A DNA stretch of 64,000 nucleotides, from contig JAWKVM010000004.1 of assembly GCA_041398025.1 (NCBI GenBank), positions 1-64,000 on the forward strand, given 5' to 3'. Numbering within the stretch: position 1 is the first letter of the stretch; each line of letters opens with the position of its first letter. Shown one piece after another: positions 34,365 to 42,759 of the stretch. Both the position numbers and the translations under genes were made by a program. The DNA comes from JANQPX01 sp041398025. Lineage in GTDB: Bacteria; Pseudomonadota; Alphaproteobacteria; Geminicoccales; Geminicoccaceae. The notes beneath the pieces were generated by a model. It had not been told where the DNA came from. It worked only from the letters and a program-made list of their open reading frames with translations, and ran no database searches.

Positions 34365-35771
34365 CACGATTTTGCCGGGGTTCATGATGTTTTGGGGGTC
34401 GAGCGCCTTTTTGATCGCGCGCATCGACTCCAGCGCCAGGCCGTGCTCCGCCTCGAGATAGCGCATCTTGCCGACGCCGACCCCATGCTCGCCGGTGCAG
34501 GTGCCGCCGCAGGCGAGCGCCAGCTCGACCAGCTTTTCGGAAAGTGCCTTCGCGCGCTTGAGCTCGTCCGGATCGTCCATATTGACCATGATCGAGAGAT
34601 GGAAATTGCCGTCGCCGACATGGCCGACCAGCGGCGACACCAGGTCTTTTGCCTTGAGCTCGTCCTGGGTCAGGGAAATGCATTCGGCCAGCCTGGAGAT
34701 CGGCACGCAGACGTCGGTGACCACCGCCGACGTGTTCGGCCAGGTGGCCATCACGGCGTAAAAGGCGTTGTGGCGTGCTTCCCAAAGGCGGGTGCGATCC
34801 TCGGGCTTGGTCGCCCACTGGAAATCCGCGCCGCCATGCTCCGCAGCGATCTCGCCGACCGTCTCCGCCTGTTCCCTGACGCCCGCTTCGGAGCCGTGGA
34901 ATTCGAAGAACAGGGTCGGCGCCTCCTTGTAGCCTTCGAGCTTCGAATAACCGATGCAGGCCTTCATCTGCAGCGCGTCCAGCAGCTCGATGCGCGCCAC
35001 CGGCACCCCCATCTGAATGGTCTGGATCACCGTCTGCACCGCAGCGTCGATGCTCGGAAAAGCGCAGACGGCCGACGATATCGCCTCGGGCACGCCATAG
35101 AGCCTGAGGCCGATCTCCGTGATCACCCCAAGGGTCCCCTCGGAACCGACGAAGAGGCGCGTGAGATCGTAGCCCGCCGCCGATTTTCGCGCCCGCCCGC
35201 CCGTCCTGATGATCCTGCCGTCGGCCGTCACCACCGTCAGGCCGAGCGCGTTCTCGCGCATGGTGCCGTAGCGCACGGCATTCGTGCCGGAGGCGCGCGT
35301 CGCGGCCATGCCGCCGATGCTGGCATCCGCGCCCGGGTCGACCGGGAAGAACAGACCGGTATCCCTGAGATGCGCGTTCAGCGCTTTCCGCGTCACGCCC
35401 GCCTGCACGCGGCAATCGAGATCTTCCGGATGCACCTCCAGGATCTTGTCCATCTGCGACAGATCGAGCGTCACCCCACCCCTCAGCGCCGAGATATGAC
35501 CCTCCAGCGACGTGCCGGTGCCATAGGGGATGACCGGCACGTCCTGCGCGGCGCAAAGCTTCACGATCGCCTGCACCTCTTCGGTGCTGTGCGGAAACAC
35601 CACGGCATCCGGCGCAGCACCGGGATTGTGGGTCTGGTCCTTGCCATGCTGCTCGCGGATCGGCAGCGACGTGGTGAGGCGATCGCCCACCAGGGCGCGG
35701 ATCGGCTCCAGCAACGACGACGCGAGAACCGGCGACGAGACATCCGGTGACGAGGCGGCCTGCATGCTCAT
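34356..35771 (-). CDS. FAD-binding oxidoreductase, D-lactate dehydrogenase (cytochrome) type
   Basis: The 471-residue flavoprotein has an FAD-binding PCMH domain (VIPYGTGTSLEGHISAL, ADASIGGMAATRASGTNAVRYG, FVGSEGTLGVITEIGLRL) and the FAD-oxidase C-terminal domain (GHVGDGNFHLS, CTGEHGVGVGKM). It resembles LDHD enzymes that oxidise D-lactate or other D-2-hydroxy acids to ketoacids and reduce cytochrome c or quinone. The ATG at 35771 (MSMQAASS) follows AGGGGAG; an ATG 63 bp upstream lacks a site. It converges with the glyoxylate set and could feed it with 2-ketoacids. Confidence 0.88.
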   Translation of the reverse strand: MSMQAASSPDVSSPVLASSLLEPIRALVGDRLTTSLPIREQHGKDQTHNPGAAPDAVVFPHSTEEVQAIVKLCAAQDVPVIPYGTGTSLEGHISALRGGVTLDLSQMDKILEVHPEDLDCRVQAGVTRKALNAHLRDTGLFFPVDPGADASIGGMAATRASGTNAVRYGTMRENALGLTVVTADGRIIRTGGRARKSAAGYDLTRLFVGSEGTLGVITEIGLRLYGVPEAISSAVCAFPSIDAAVQTVIQTIQMGVPVARIELLDALQMKACIGYSKLEGYKEAPTLFFEFHGSEAGVREQAETVGEIAAEHGGADFQWATKPEDRTRLWEARHNAFYAVMATWPNTSAVVTDVCVPISRLAECISLTQDELKAKDLVSPLVGHVGDGNFHLSIMVNMDDPDELKRAKALSEKLVELALACGGTCTGEHGVGVGKMRYLEAEHGLALESMRAIKKALDPQNIMNPGKIVVV

Positions 35772-35988
35772 GAACGCTCCCCTTTCGCTCCAGCTGGGCT
35801 TGTTTCGCGCCAGCGAGGCCTTCAGCGTCAGCAAGGCCCTCAGCGAAAGAGTCTAGTTCGAACCGCCGCCGGCACCAAGGCCGAACGCCGCCGTTCACGT
35901 CATGTTCAATTCACAGCGGCTCTATAGTGTATTACAGAGGCCCGGCTGTCTGCATTGCTAACTCATTGCCATTTCTGGAGACTGTTCG

Positions 35989-36555
35989 ATGAATGCGCCT
36001 CAGGAGATCTACGTCGCCACCGACATCGAAAGCAACGGCCCGAGCCCCGGCCACCATTCCATGCTGAGCTTCGGCTCGGTCGCCTTCACCCCCGACAAGA
36101 CCATCCTCTCCACGTTCACCCGAAATCTGGAGCTGCTGCACGGCGCCAGGGAGCACCCGGACACCATGGCCTGGTGGCGCACCCAGCAGGACGCCTGGCG
36201 CGCCTGCCGCATGAACCCCGTCCCGCCCAGGCGGGCGATGCAGGACTACGTCGTCTGGCTGAAAGGCCTCCCCGCCCGCCCCATCTTCGTCGCTCATCCC
36301 GTCGCCTTCGATTACGCCTGGATCTCCTGGTATCTCTGGGAATTCGCCGGCGAAGACCCCTATGAGCGCCGTGCCCTCGACCTCTCCTCCTACGCCAGCG
36401 CCCTCCTGAACCGCCCGGTCACCCAGTGCAAAAAGGAACACATGCCCAAACACTGGTTCGACAAAGACTTCGTCCACAACCACCAGGCCCTCGACGACGC
36501 CCTGGGCTACGCCAAGCTCACCTGCAACCTCTTAGGTCAAAATTGTTCTACCTAG
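35989..36555 (+). CDS. DEDD-type 3'-5' exonuclease
   Basis: The 188-residue protein starts with an ExoI-like motif VATDIESNGPSPG (Asp and Glu ligands), continues with a FVAHPVAFDYAWISWYLW segment holding the second Asp, and ends with VHNHQALDDALGYAKL, the His and last Asp of DEDDh enzymes. It resembles the Rv2179c-like exoribonuclease group. Substrate (RNA or DNA) is unknown. GGAGA lies 7 nt before the ATG. Its last codons run into the AT-rich insert that carries the TIR gene. Confidence 0.78.
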   Translation: MNAPQEIYVATDIESNGPSPGHHSMLSFGSVAFTPDKTILSTFTRNLELLHGAREHPDTMAWWRTQQDAWRACRMNPVPPRRAMQDYVVWLKGLPARPIFVAHPVAFDYAWISWYLWEFAGEDPYERRALDLSSYASALLNRPVTQCKKEHMPKHWFDKDFVHNHQALDDALGYAKLTCNLLGQNCST

Positions 36556-36650
36556 ACTTGCCGATCGTGTGAGGGGAAACGACTTCACGTTAGGATGCGC
36601 AGGGTGCTAGGTTTCCGACCCTTCCGCCAACACTTTTGCGATGATTATTA

Positions 36651-38063
36651 ATGCAAGCGAAGCCCGATGCCTTTTTGAGCTATGCGCGATTTGACGACGA
36701 GGATGGCGAAATTACCGATTTTCGGAAGCGTCTGAGCCGTACTGTCCGGCAGGTGTCGGGCGAACCGTTCAATGTCTTTCAGGATGTTGAAGGCATAGGT
36801 ATTGGAGAGCGTTGGAAAGACAAGCTGGATGAAATGCTTGATCAGGTCCGGTTCTTTATCCCAATTCTCACTCCAAGCTTTTTTCGAAGTGAGCCTTGCC
36901 GACTGGAATTGCGTACGTTTCTTAACCTTGAGGAGAAGGTTGGAAGGCGAGATTTGGTGCTTCCGATCTATTGGGTGACGTGTCCAATTTTAGAGGAAGT
37001 TCACCTCAAGGACGACGATGAACTCGCCCAAGAGATCGACGAGCGCCATCGCTGGGATTGGCGAGACTTGTTGTTCGAAGATTTGGCATCGCCTGCATGC
37101 AAACGCGAATTGCACACACTCTCAACCCAAATTGAACGTGCGCGACGAAGCGCAATGCGACTATCCAAGATTGCAGAGCCTTCTGCAGCCGGTAAAAATA
37201 ACGAAAGCGGATTGAACTCACCGAAGCTTAAACCATCACCGATAAAGCCTAATAAGCGCTTGCTACGCAAGCAGGCACTCAAGAAATCCGCGCCAGCTAC
37301 GCAACCTCAGACACCCGGTTCGATCTTTAAAGATATTGAAGAATTTTGGTGCCCCGAGATGGTGAAAATAAAATCTGGGAGTTTCTTGATGGGTTCGCCA
37401 AAAGATGAGAGTGGCCATTTGGCTGATGAAGGTCCACAACACCGTGTGATCATACGCCGAGACTTTGCGCTTGGTCGATATCCAGTAACTTTCGAAGAGT
37501 ATGATTATTTTTGTGAAGCCACCGATCGTGACAGGCCGCAGGATTTTGGTAATGGCAGAAATTATCGGCCTGTAATTAATGTAAGTTTTGATGACGCGGA
37601 AGCTTACTGTTCATGGCTCAGTGACATCACAAATGCTCGTTATCGACTTCCAACTGAGGCCGAGTGGGAATTTGCATGTCGAGCTGGAACCGAAAGTGCA
37701 TATGCATTTGGAGATGAACTTACAGAGAAGCAGGCAAATTTCGGATGGAGTGTGGGTTTAACAAGCGAAGTCGGAACCTTTCCAGCGAATGGGTGGCACC
37801 TTCACGATATGCACGGGAATGTTTGGGAATGGTGTGCTGATTCTCGGCGGGTCTACGAAGAGGATTCGGTTGTTGATCCTGCAGGTAGCGGGACAACACG
37901 GGTCATACGCGGCGGGTCTTGGGACGACTCCGCACAGGAGCTTCGGTCCGCCTGCCGTGATGCTGTCCCGCGGGGTCGCCAAGCTGAAGTCATCGGTTTT
38001 CGGTGTGCCAGAGATCTCTATGAGGAAGAGTCTGTCACTGAGACGTTACTTGATCTGGATTGA
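36651..38063 (+). CDS. TIR domain - FGE/sulfatase (SUMF1) domain fusion
   Basis: The 470-residue protein opens with a TIR domain (residues about 5-140): PDAFLSYARFDDEDGE, the alphaA/betaB region FNVFQDVEGIGIGERW and ITPSFFRSEPCRLEL, in which Glu86 aligns with the NADase glutamate. A basic, Pro-rich linker (about 170-225) joins an FGE-sulfatase domain (about 232-460): MVKIKSGSFLMGS, RYRLPTEAEWEFACRAG, DMHGNVWEWCAD and VIRGGSWDDSAQELRSACRD. TIR domains hydrolyse NAD or signal in conflict systems; FGE folds can be enzymatic or ligand-binding. The gene is much more AT-rich than its neighbours. No reverse transcriptase is nearby. Confidence 0.9.
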   Translation: MQAKPDAFLSYARFDDEDGEITDFRKRLSRTVRQVSGEPFNVFQDVEGIGIGERWKDKLDEMLDQVRFFIPILTPSFFRSEPCRLELRTFLNLEEKVGRRDLVLPIYWVTCPILEEVHLKDDDELAQEIDERHRWDWRDLLFEDLASPACKRELHTLSTQIERARRSAMRLSKIAEPSAAGKNNESGLNSPKLKPSPIKPNKRLLRKQALKKSAPATQPQTPGSIFKDIEEFWCPEMVKIKSGSFLMGSPKDESGHLADEGPQHRVIIRRDFALGRYPVTFEEYDYFCEATDRDRPQDFGNGRNYRPVINVSFDDAEAYCSWLSDITNARYRLPTEAEWEFACRAGTESAYAFGDELTEKQANFGWSVGLTSEVGTFPANGWHLHDMHGNVWEWCADSRRVYEEDSVVDPAGSGTTRVIRGGSWDDSAQELRSACRDAVPRGRQAEVIGFRCARDLYEEESVTETLLDLD

Positions 38064-38123
38064 TGTTGAAGCCATCGCAAAGGCCAAATAGAGCGGGCGA
38101 TCCCCGATCAGACCCGTCGCAGG

Positions 38124-38840
38124 TCATGCCAACGGCTGCGAGCCGATCGCACGCGTTGGCAAGTTCGAGTCTTCGCCATCCGCCTCGGACCTTGGCCCAT
38201 AACTGTGGATGCGCTCGGCGACGTTCTTGATCTCGGCCTTCGTGAGCAGCGGCGGGCCGCCGGCCTGTAGGGTGTAGTAGTATTGCTTGGCCAAGGTCTC
38301 GACCTCGACGGCGAGCCATAGGGCCTTGGCGAGGTCGGGGCCGGCGGCGATCATGCCGTGGTGGGCGAGGAGACAGGCCTTGCGGTCCTTCAGCGCCGTG
38401 ATCGCGTTGTCCGAAAGCGCCTGCGTGCCGAAGGTGGCATAGGGCGCGCAGCGGATGTCGTCGCCGCCTGCGACCGCGACCATGTAATGCAGGCGCGGGA
38501 TGTCCTTGCCCAGGATGGCGAGCACGGTGCAGAAGGTGGGGTGGGCGTGGACGATGGCGTTGACATCAGGGCGCGAGTTCATGATGTCGAGGTGAAAGCG
38601 CCATTCGGTCGATGGCACCAGGTCGCCCTCGTAGCTGCCGTCCTCATGCATGAAGACGATGTCCCTGGGCTTCATGGTCTTGTAGGGCCGCCCGGACGGG
38701 GTGATCAGCATGCCGCCCTCGACGCGCGCGGAGACGTTGCCGGAGGTGCCCTGGTTGATGCCGGTTTGGTTCATCTCCAGGCAGGTCTCGATGATCGCCC
38801 GGCGGATTTTCTTCGACTTGGGCGAGGGCAGTTTGGGCAA
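38124..38840 (-). CDS. class II aldolase/adducin family protein (FucA/AraD type)
   Basis: The 238-residue protein has the zinc aldolase layout: NQGTSGNVSARVEGGMLITP, the metal ligands in AIVHAHPTFCTVLA and the third His in ACLLAHHGMIAAG. Such enzymes split or epimerise sugar phosphates, as L-fuculose-1-phosphate aldolase does. It is the last gene of the polyol operon, so it probably makes C2/C3 products. The TTG at 38840 after GGAG is preferred; an ATG at 38936 would add 32 residues of low conservation and overlap the upstream gene's tail region. Confidence 0.85.
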   Translation of the reverse strand: MPKLPSPKSKKIRRAIIETCLEMNQTGINQGTSGNVSARVEGGMLITPSGRPYKTMKPRDIVFMHEDGSYEGDLVPSTEWRFHLDIMNSRPDVNAIVHAHPTFCTVLAILGKDIPRLHYMVAVAGGDDIRCAPYATFGTQALSDNAITALKDRKACLLAHHGMIAAGPDLAKALWLAVEVETLAKQYYYTLQAGGPPLLTKAEIKNVAERIHSYGPRSEADGEDSNLPTRAIGSQPLA

Positions 38841-38939
38841 GGGAAGGTCTCCATCATCTGCTGAGAGCGAAAGTGCGGCCGCATGGCAACTTTCTAGCGC
38901 GGCGAAAGGTTTTGTTAACCAAGAGCTGCTAATCAACCC

Positions 38940-40028
38940 TTACGGAACGAGGTTGATCAGCGGTTCGCCCTTCAGAAATCGGCGGACCTCTTCGGCCAGC
39001 ATGTCGGCGGCGTTGGTCACGGTCTTGACCGAGGCACCGGCAATATGAGGGGTGAGCGTGACATTGGGAAGCTTCAGAAGCGGCCAGTCCGGCGGCACGG
39101 GCTCGATCGAGAAGGTTTCGAGGCCGGCGCCGGCGAGTTTTTTCGACACCAGGGCGTCGTAGAGTGCATCATAGTCGACGAGCGGCCCGCGGGCCGTGTT
39201 GATGAAATAGGCGCCGTCCTTCATTTTTTCGAACTCGGCTTTGCCGATCATGCCCGTGGTCTCCGACGTTACCCGGGGATGCAGGGTGACGATGTCAGCC
39301 GTGGCGAGGATCGCCTCGAGCGAAACCTGCTCGACGCCGTCGTCGAGATCGGTGGGCGAGAGCTGAACATAGGGGTCGCAGACCAGGATGCGGCAGCCGA
39401 AGCTCTTCAGATGGCGGACCACCCTGGTGCCGATATGACCGTAGCCGATGACGCCGACGGTCATTTCACCGAGCTCGCGGCCTGTCGTGTCCGCCCGGTA
39501 GAGGCGGCCGCTCCACTCCCCGGTGGTGCTGAGCGCCGTGTGGCCGGTGGTGATGAGGCGGGTCTGGGAGAGGATCATGCCGATGGTGAATTCGGCGACC
39601 GCCCCAGCGTTCCGGCCAGGCGTGTTGACCACGTGTATACCCCGGGTGCGGGCCGCACCCATGTCGACGTTGACGGGGCCGCCGCGGGAGATGCCGATCA
39701 GCTTCAGGTCCGGGGCGGCGTCGAGCACCGAGCAGGTGATCGGTGCGAGATGGCCGATGAAGATCTCGGCATCCGCGATCAGCGGGATCACATCCTCGGG
39801 AGTCCCGAAATACTCTCTGAGTTCAGCGAGTTCCGCGTGGTCCAAAGTCCGGCTTTGACCCGCCGGGTCATAGCCGTGGGTCATGTCGTCGTCGGGCCAG
39901 TTCTGGCAGTGCTGGCGGATCTGGAAGTCGAGGCCGTCCAGGCGGTTCAGGGAGTCGACGAATTTCTCCGGCAGCATGAAATTGTCGCCGATGACGGTGA
40001 CGCGCACGTGGTCCTGCCGTCGGGCCAA
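38940..40028 (-). CDS. D-2-hydroxyacid dehydrogenase (phosphoglycerate dehydrogenase-like)
   Basis: The 362-residue protein has the NAD-binding Rossmann motif VGVIGYGHIGTRVV and the family signatures DIVTLHPRVTSETTGMI and FINTARGPLVDYDALYDAL, then the catalytic His in LTPHIAGAS. The TTG at 40028 follows AAGGAG at 6 nt inside the end of the kinase gene; the longer open frame upstream is out-of-frame kinase sequence. In the operon it may oxidise or reduce the phosphorylated product of the FGGY kinase. Confidence 0.86.
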   Translation of the reverse strand: MARRQDHVRVTVIGDNFMLPEKFVDSLNRLDGLDFQIRQHCQNWPDDDMTHGYDPAGQSRTLDHAELAELREYFGTPEDVIPLIADAEIFIGHLAPITCSVLDAAPDLKLIGISRGGPVNVDMGAARTRGIHVVNTPGRNAGAVAEFTIGMILSQTRLITTGHTALSTTGEWSGRLYRADTTGRELGEMTVGVIGYGHIGTRVVRHLKSFGCRILVCDPYVQLSPTDLDDGVEQVSLEAILATADIVTLHPRVTSETTGMIGKAEFEKMKDGAYFINTARGPLVDYDALYDALVSKKLAGAGLETFSIEPVPPDWPLLKLPNVTLTPHIAGASVKTVTNAADMLAEEVRRFLKGEPLINLVP

Positions 40029-40030
40029 GG

Positions 40031-41599
40031 TCAGCTCCTTCGCACCGACTGATAGAGGGTCTGCCAGATGGACTGCATGTGCCGATAGCCGTCTCGATAG
40101 GCGGGGAAAAGCGGGTCGTAGACTGCGGCGAGTTCCCGGTCGACCGGCTCCAGAGCGCCGAGATGGGGTGTCACCCAATCCTTCAGGCCGTCCGCGACGT
40201 CGTCGTACAGCCCGATGGAGACGGCAGCCGTGAGGGCGGCGCCGGCAGCACCCGCCTCGGCTCGCTCGACGGTGCGCACCGGAGCGCCGACCACGGCGGC
40301 CAGGATTTTGCGGCAAAGGGCGCTGTTGGCGGCACCCCCGGCCATGCGGATTTCTTCCGGCAGGAGATCGAGGGCGCGATAGCAGTCCCTGCCGGCAAAC
40401 GCCATGCCTTCGTAGATGGCGCGCATCATGTCGCCCGGGCCCGTGCGCGTCGACAGGCCGAGGAATTGCGCGCGCGCCCTCGGCTCGACGAACGGGCCGC
40501 GCTCGCCGTTCTCCGAAATGAACGGGTGGAAGAGGAGGGTGCCAGGGCGGGCCGCGCCCGCCTGCTCGTCAAGGCAAAGGAGCAGGCTCCGCCTGTCGAC
40601 GCTGTCGGCACCGGCAAGTTCGGCAGATCGAGCCGCGATATTGACCAGCCAGTCGATGTTCAGGGTCGCCGCCATATGGGATTGAAAGCCGCCCCAGCAG
40701 CCGGGCACGACGAAAGGCATGACGTAGCCGACCTGTTCCGGCGAGAGCACGACATCGTCGACGTGGTGATAGATGCGGATATGCATGCCGGTCGAGCCGA
40801 GGATCGAGATGCCGATCTCGCGGCCGGGCTCATAGGCGCCGGCGCCGAGCGCGGTGGCGACCACGTCCAGCGGGCCGAGCACCACCGGCGTCCCGGCGAG
40901 CAGGCCGACGGCGTCGGCCGCCTCCGATGTCAGCGCCGCGTGATGCCTGCTGCCGTCGATGATGTCCGGGCGGAGGTGGGCGATATCGCGGAGATCGAGC
41001 AGGTCGAGCACGGCGTCGTCATAGGCGCGCGTCCGGTAATTGCCGTAGGTGAAGATGCCCTCCGCCGGGTCGGTGGCGCGCTCGCCGGTCGCCTTGAAAT
41101 ACAGCCAGTCCTTGCAGTGGAAGGCCGATGCGGCCCGGCGCAGACTTTCCGGCCGGTGCTGTTTGAGCCAGGCGATCTGGCCGCTCTGGATCGACGGATT
41201 GATCGCCGTGCCGGTGAGCCTTTGCAAGGCGGGCCCGACATCAGAGGTGCGCCATTGCTCGATGATCGGGGCGGATCTCGCATCGAGCCAGAGCCAGGCG
41301 GGGCAGACCGGCTCGCCCGCTTGGTCGATCAGCCAGGTGCCGTCCCCCTGACCGGTGACTGCCAGCGTGGCAGTGCGTTTCGCAAGATCCGGCACCTCGT
41401 CTGCAAGCAGGCGCAAAGCGCGCGCAGCGTCCGCCCAGGTCCGGTGGACCTGCTGCTCGGCGCCGCCGTCGTCGAGATAGTCGACGACGTTCGGCACGCC
41501 GGCGCTGCCGACCTGTTTGCCGTCCAGGGTGAAGGCGACCGCCTTGATCACCGAGGTGCCGGCATCCAGGCCGATGAGGAGATCGGCTCGACCTGTCAT
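40031..41599 (-). CDS. FGGY-family carbohydrate kinase, erythritol kinase-like
   Basis: The 522-residue sugar kinase starts LLIGLDAGTSVIKAVAFTLD, the phosphate-1 motif of FGGY kinases, and continues with VTGQGDGTWLIDQAGEP, a family-like GPLDVVATALGAGAYE and the adenosine site RMAGGAANSALCRK. The wording is close to EryA, which phosphorylates erythritol. The start overlaps the end of the ATPase gene (ATGA). With a SorC regulator and an ABC importer in the same operon, a polyol is the likely substrate, but the exact one is open. Confidence 0.85.
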   Translation of the reverse strand: MTGRADLLIGLDAGTSVIKAVAFTLDGKQVGSAGVPNVVDYLDDGGAEQQVHRTWADAARALRLLADEVPDLAKRTATLAVTGQGDGTWLIDQAGEPVCPAWLWLDARSAPIIEQWRTSDVGPALQRLTGTAINPSIQSGQIAWLKQHRPESLRRAASAFHCKDWLYFKATGERATDPAEGIFTYGNYRTRAYDDAVLDLLDLRDIAHLRPDIIDGSRHHAALTSEAADAVGLLAGTPVVLGPLDVVATALGAGAYEPGREIGISILGSTGMHIRIYHHVDDVVLSPEQVGYVMPFVVPGCWGGFQSHMAATLNIDWLVNIAARSAELAGADSVDRRSLLLCLDEQAGAARPGTLLFHPFISENGERGPFVEPRARAQFLGLSTRTGPGDMMRAIYEGMAFAGRDCYRALDLLPEEIRMAGGAANSALCRKILAAVVGAPVRTVERAEAGAAGAALTAAVSIGLYDDVADGLKDWVTPHLGALEPVDRELAAVYDPLFPAYRDGYRHMQSIWQTLYQSVRRS

Positions 41600-42759
41600 G
41601 CCGCCGTCCCTTCGGTGGTCAGGCCGTGATGGAGGGCACGGTCGCTGTCACCGTCGAAGAGGTGAAGCTTGGCGAGCGGCAGGGTGATCTCGACCTGGCT
41701 GTCGATTGGTGCTGCGACATTGCCGTCGAACACCGCGATCACCAGGCGGCCGGCGCTCTCGATGCCGATATGGGTCTGATCACCGAGCCATTGGTTGGAG
41801 GTGATTTTGCCCTTCAGCACAGGACCGAGATCGGGAAACGATCCAAGTCGTACTTGGTGGGGGCGGATGCCGAGTGCCAGCTTCCGGCCGTTCTGGAGAT
41901 CGCCGCCGACCGCGTCGGTGATTCGGTCCCTCGGCAGGTCGAGCGCAATCTCGGTATCGCCGTCTTTCGTCCGGACAGCCAGCCGATGCACCGCCTCGCC
42001 TCGCCGCGCCAGCGTATCGAAGATGTTCATGGGCGGTTCGCCGATGAAGGAGGCGACGTAGAGATTGGCGGGCCGGTCCTTCAGATCGTCACCGGTGCCG
42101 TATTGCTGGAGCCTGCCGTCGTTCATCACGGCGATGCGGTCGGCGAGTGCCAGGGCTTCGGTCTGGTCGTGGGTGACGAAGATAGTGGTGAGCTTGTGCT
42201 CGATCAGAAAATCCTTGATCCGGGCACGCAGAATGGCACGGAGCTGCGGTTCGAGCTGGGACATGGGCTCGTCGAGCAGATGGACGTCGGCGTTGCGCGC
42301 CAGCGCGCGGGCGAGCGAGGTGCGCTGTTGCTGGCCGCCGGAGAGCGTCGGCGGGTAGCGCTCCAGGATGTCCTCGATCTCGAGAAGTGCTGCGATTTCC
42401 TGGACCTTGGTGTCGACCTCGGCGCGCGGCCGGCGGTCGCGCAAAAGGCCGAAGGCGATATTGTCCCGGATCTTGAGGGGCGGGTAGAGGGCATAGCCTT
42501 CGAACGCCATGGCGATGTTTCTGGCGGCGGGAAGCAGCTCGTTCAGGCGGCGCTCGCCTGCCCGGATCTCGCCGGAGGTGACGTCCTCGAAGCCGGCGAT
42601 CATGCGCAGGGTCGAGGTCTTGCCGCAGCCGGAGCTGCCGAGCAGGCCGACGATCTCACCATCCTCGACGGTCATGTCGACCGCATCGACCGCCCGAACC
42701 TCCGGCTCGCGCCTGACCTTGTAGACCTTGGTCACGTGATCGAGGGTAAGGGCGCTCAC
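41596..42759 (-). CDS. ABC importer ATPase 1 (MalK/UgpC type), consensus catalytic site
   Basis: The 387-residue ATPase has Walker A LLGSSGCGKTS, signature LSGGQQQR, Walker B VHLLDEPMSQL with the catalytic Glu and H-loop FVTHDQTEA, then an OB-fold regulatory domain. Two oddities are seen: the Q-loop reads AMAFEGYALYP (Glu for Gln) and the D-loop reads SQLEPQLR instead of SNLDAKLR. It is coupled by overlapping start and stop to ATPase 2 upstream and the kinase downstream. It probably pairs with ATPase 2 as a heterodimer. Confidence 0.93.
   Translation of the reverse strand: MSALTLDHVTKVYKVRREPEVRAVDAVDMTVEDGEIVGLLGSSGCGKTSTLRMIAGFEDVTSGEIRAGERRLNELLPAARNIAMAFEGYALYPPLKIRDNIAFGLLRDRRPRAEVDTKVQEIAALLEIEDILERYPPTLSGGQQQRTSLARALARNADVHLLDEPMSQLEPQLRAILRARIKDFLIEHKLTTIFVTHDQTEALALADRIAVMNDGRLQQYGTGDDLKDRPANLYVASFIGEPPMNIFDTLARRGEAVHRLAVRTKDGDTEIALDLPRDRITDAVGGDLQNGRKLALGIRPHQVRLGSFPDLGPVLKGKITSNQWLGDQTHIGIESAGRLVIAVFDGNVAAPIDSQVEITLPLAKLHLFDGDSDRALHHGLTTEGTAA

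Noticed and set aside
36651..38063. Diversity-generating retroelement with the FGE domain as variable protein
   Set aside because: FGE-type folds are common DGR targets, but no reverse transcriptase, Avd gene or template repeat is visible within the window.
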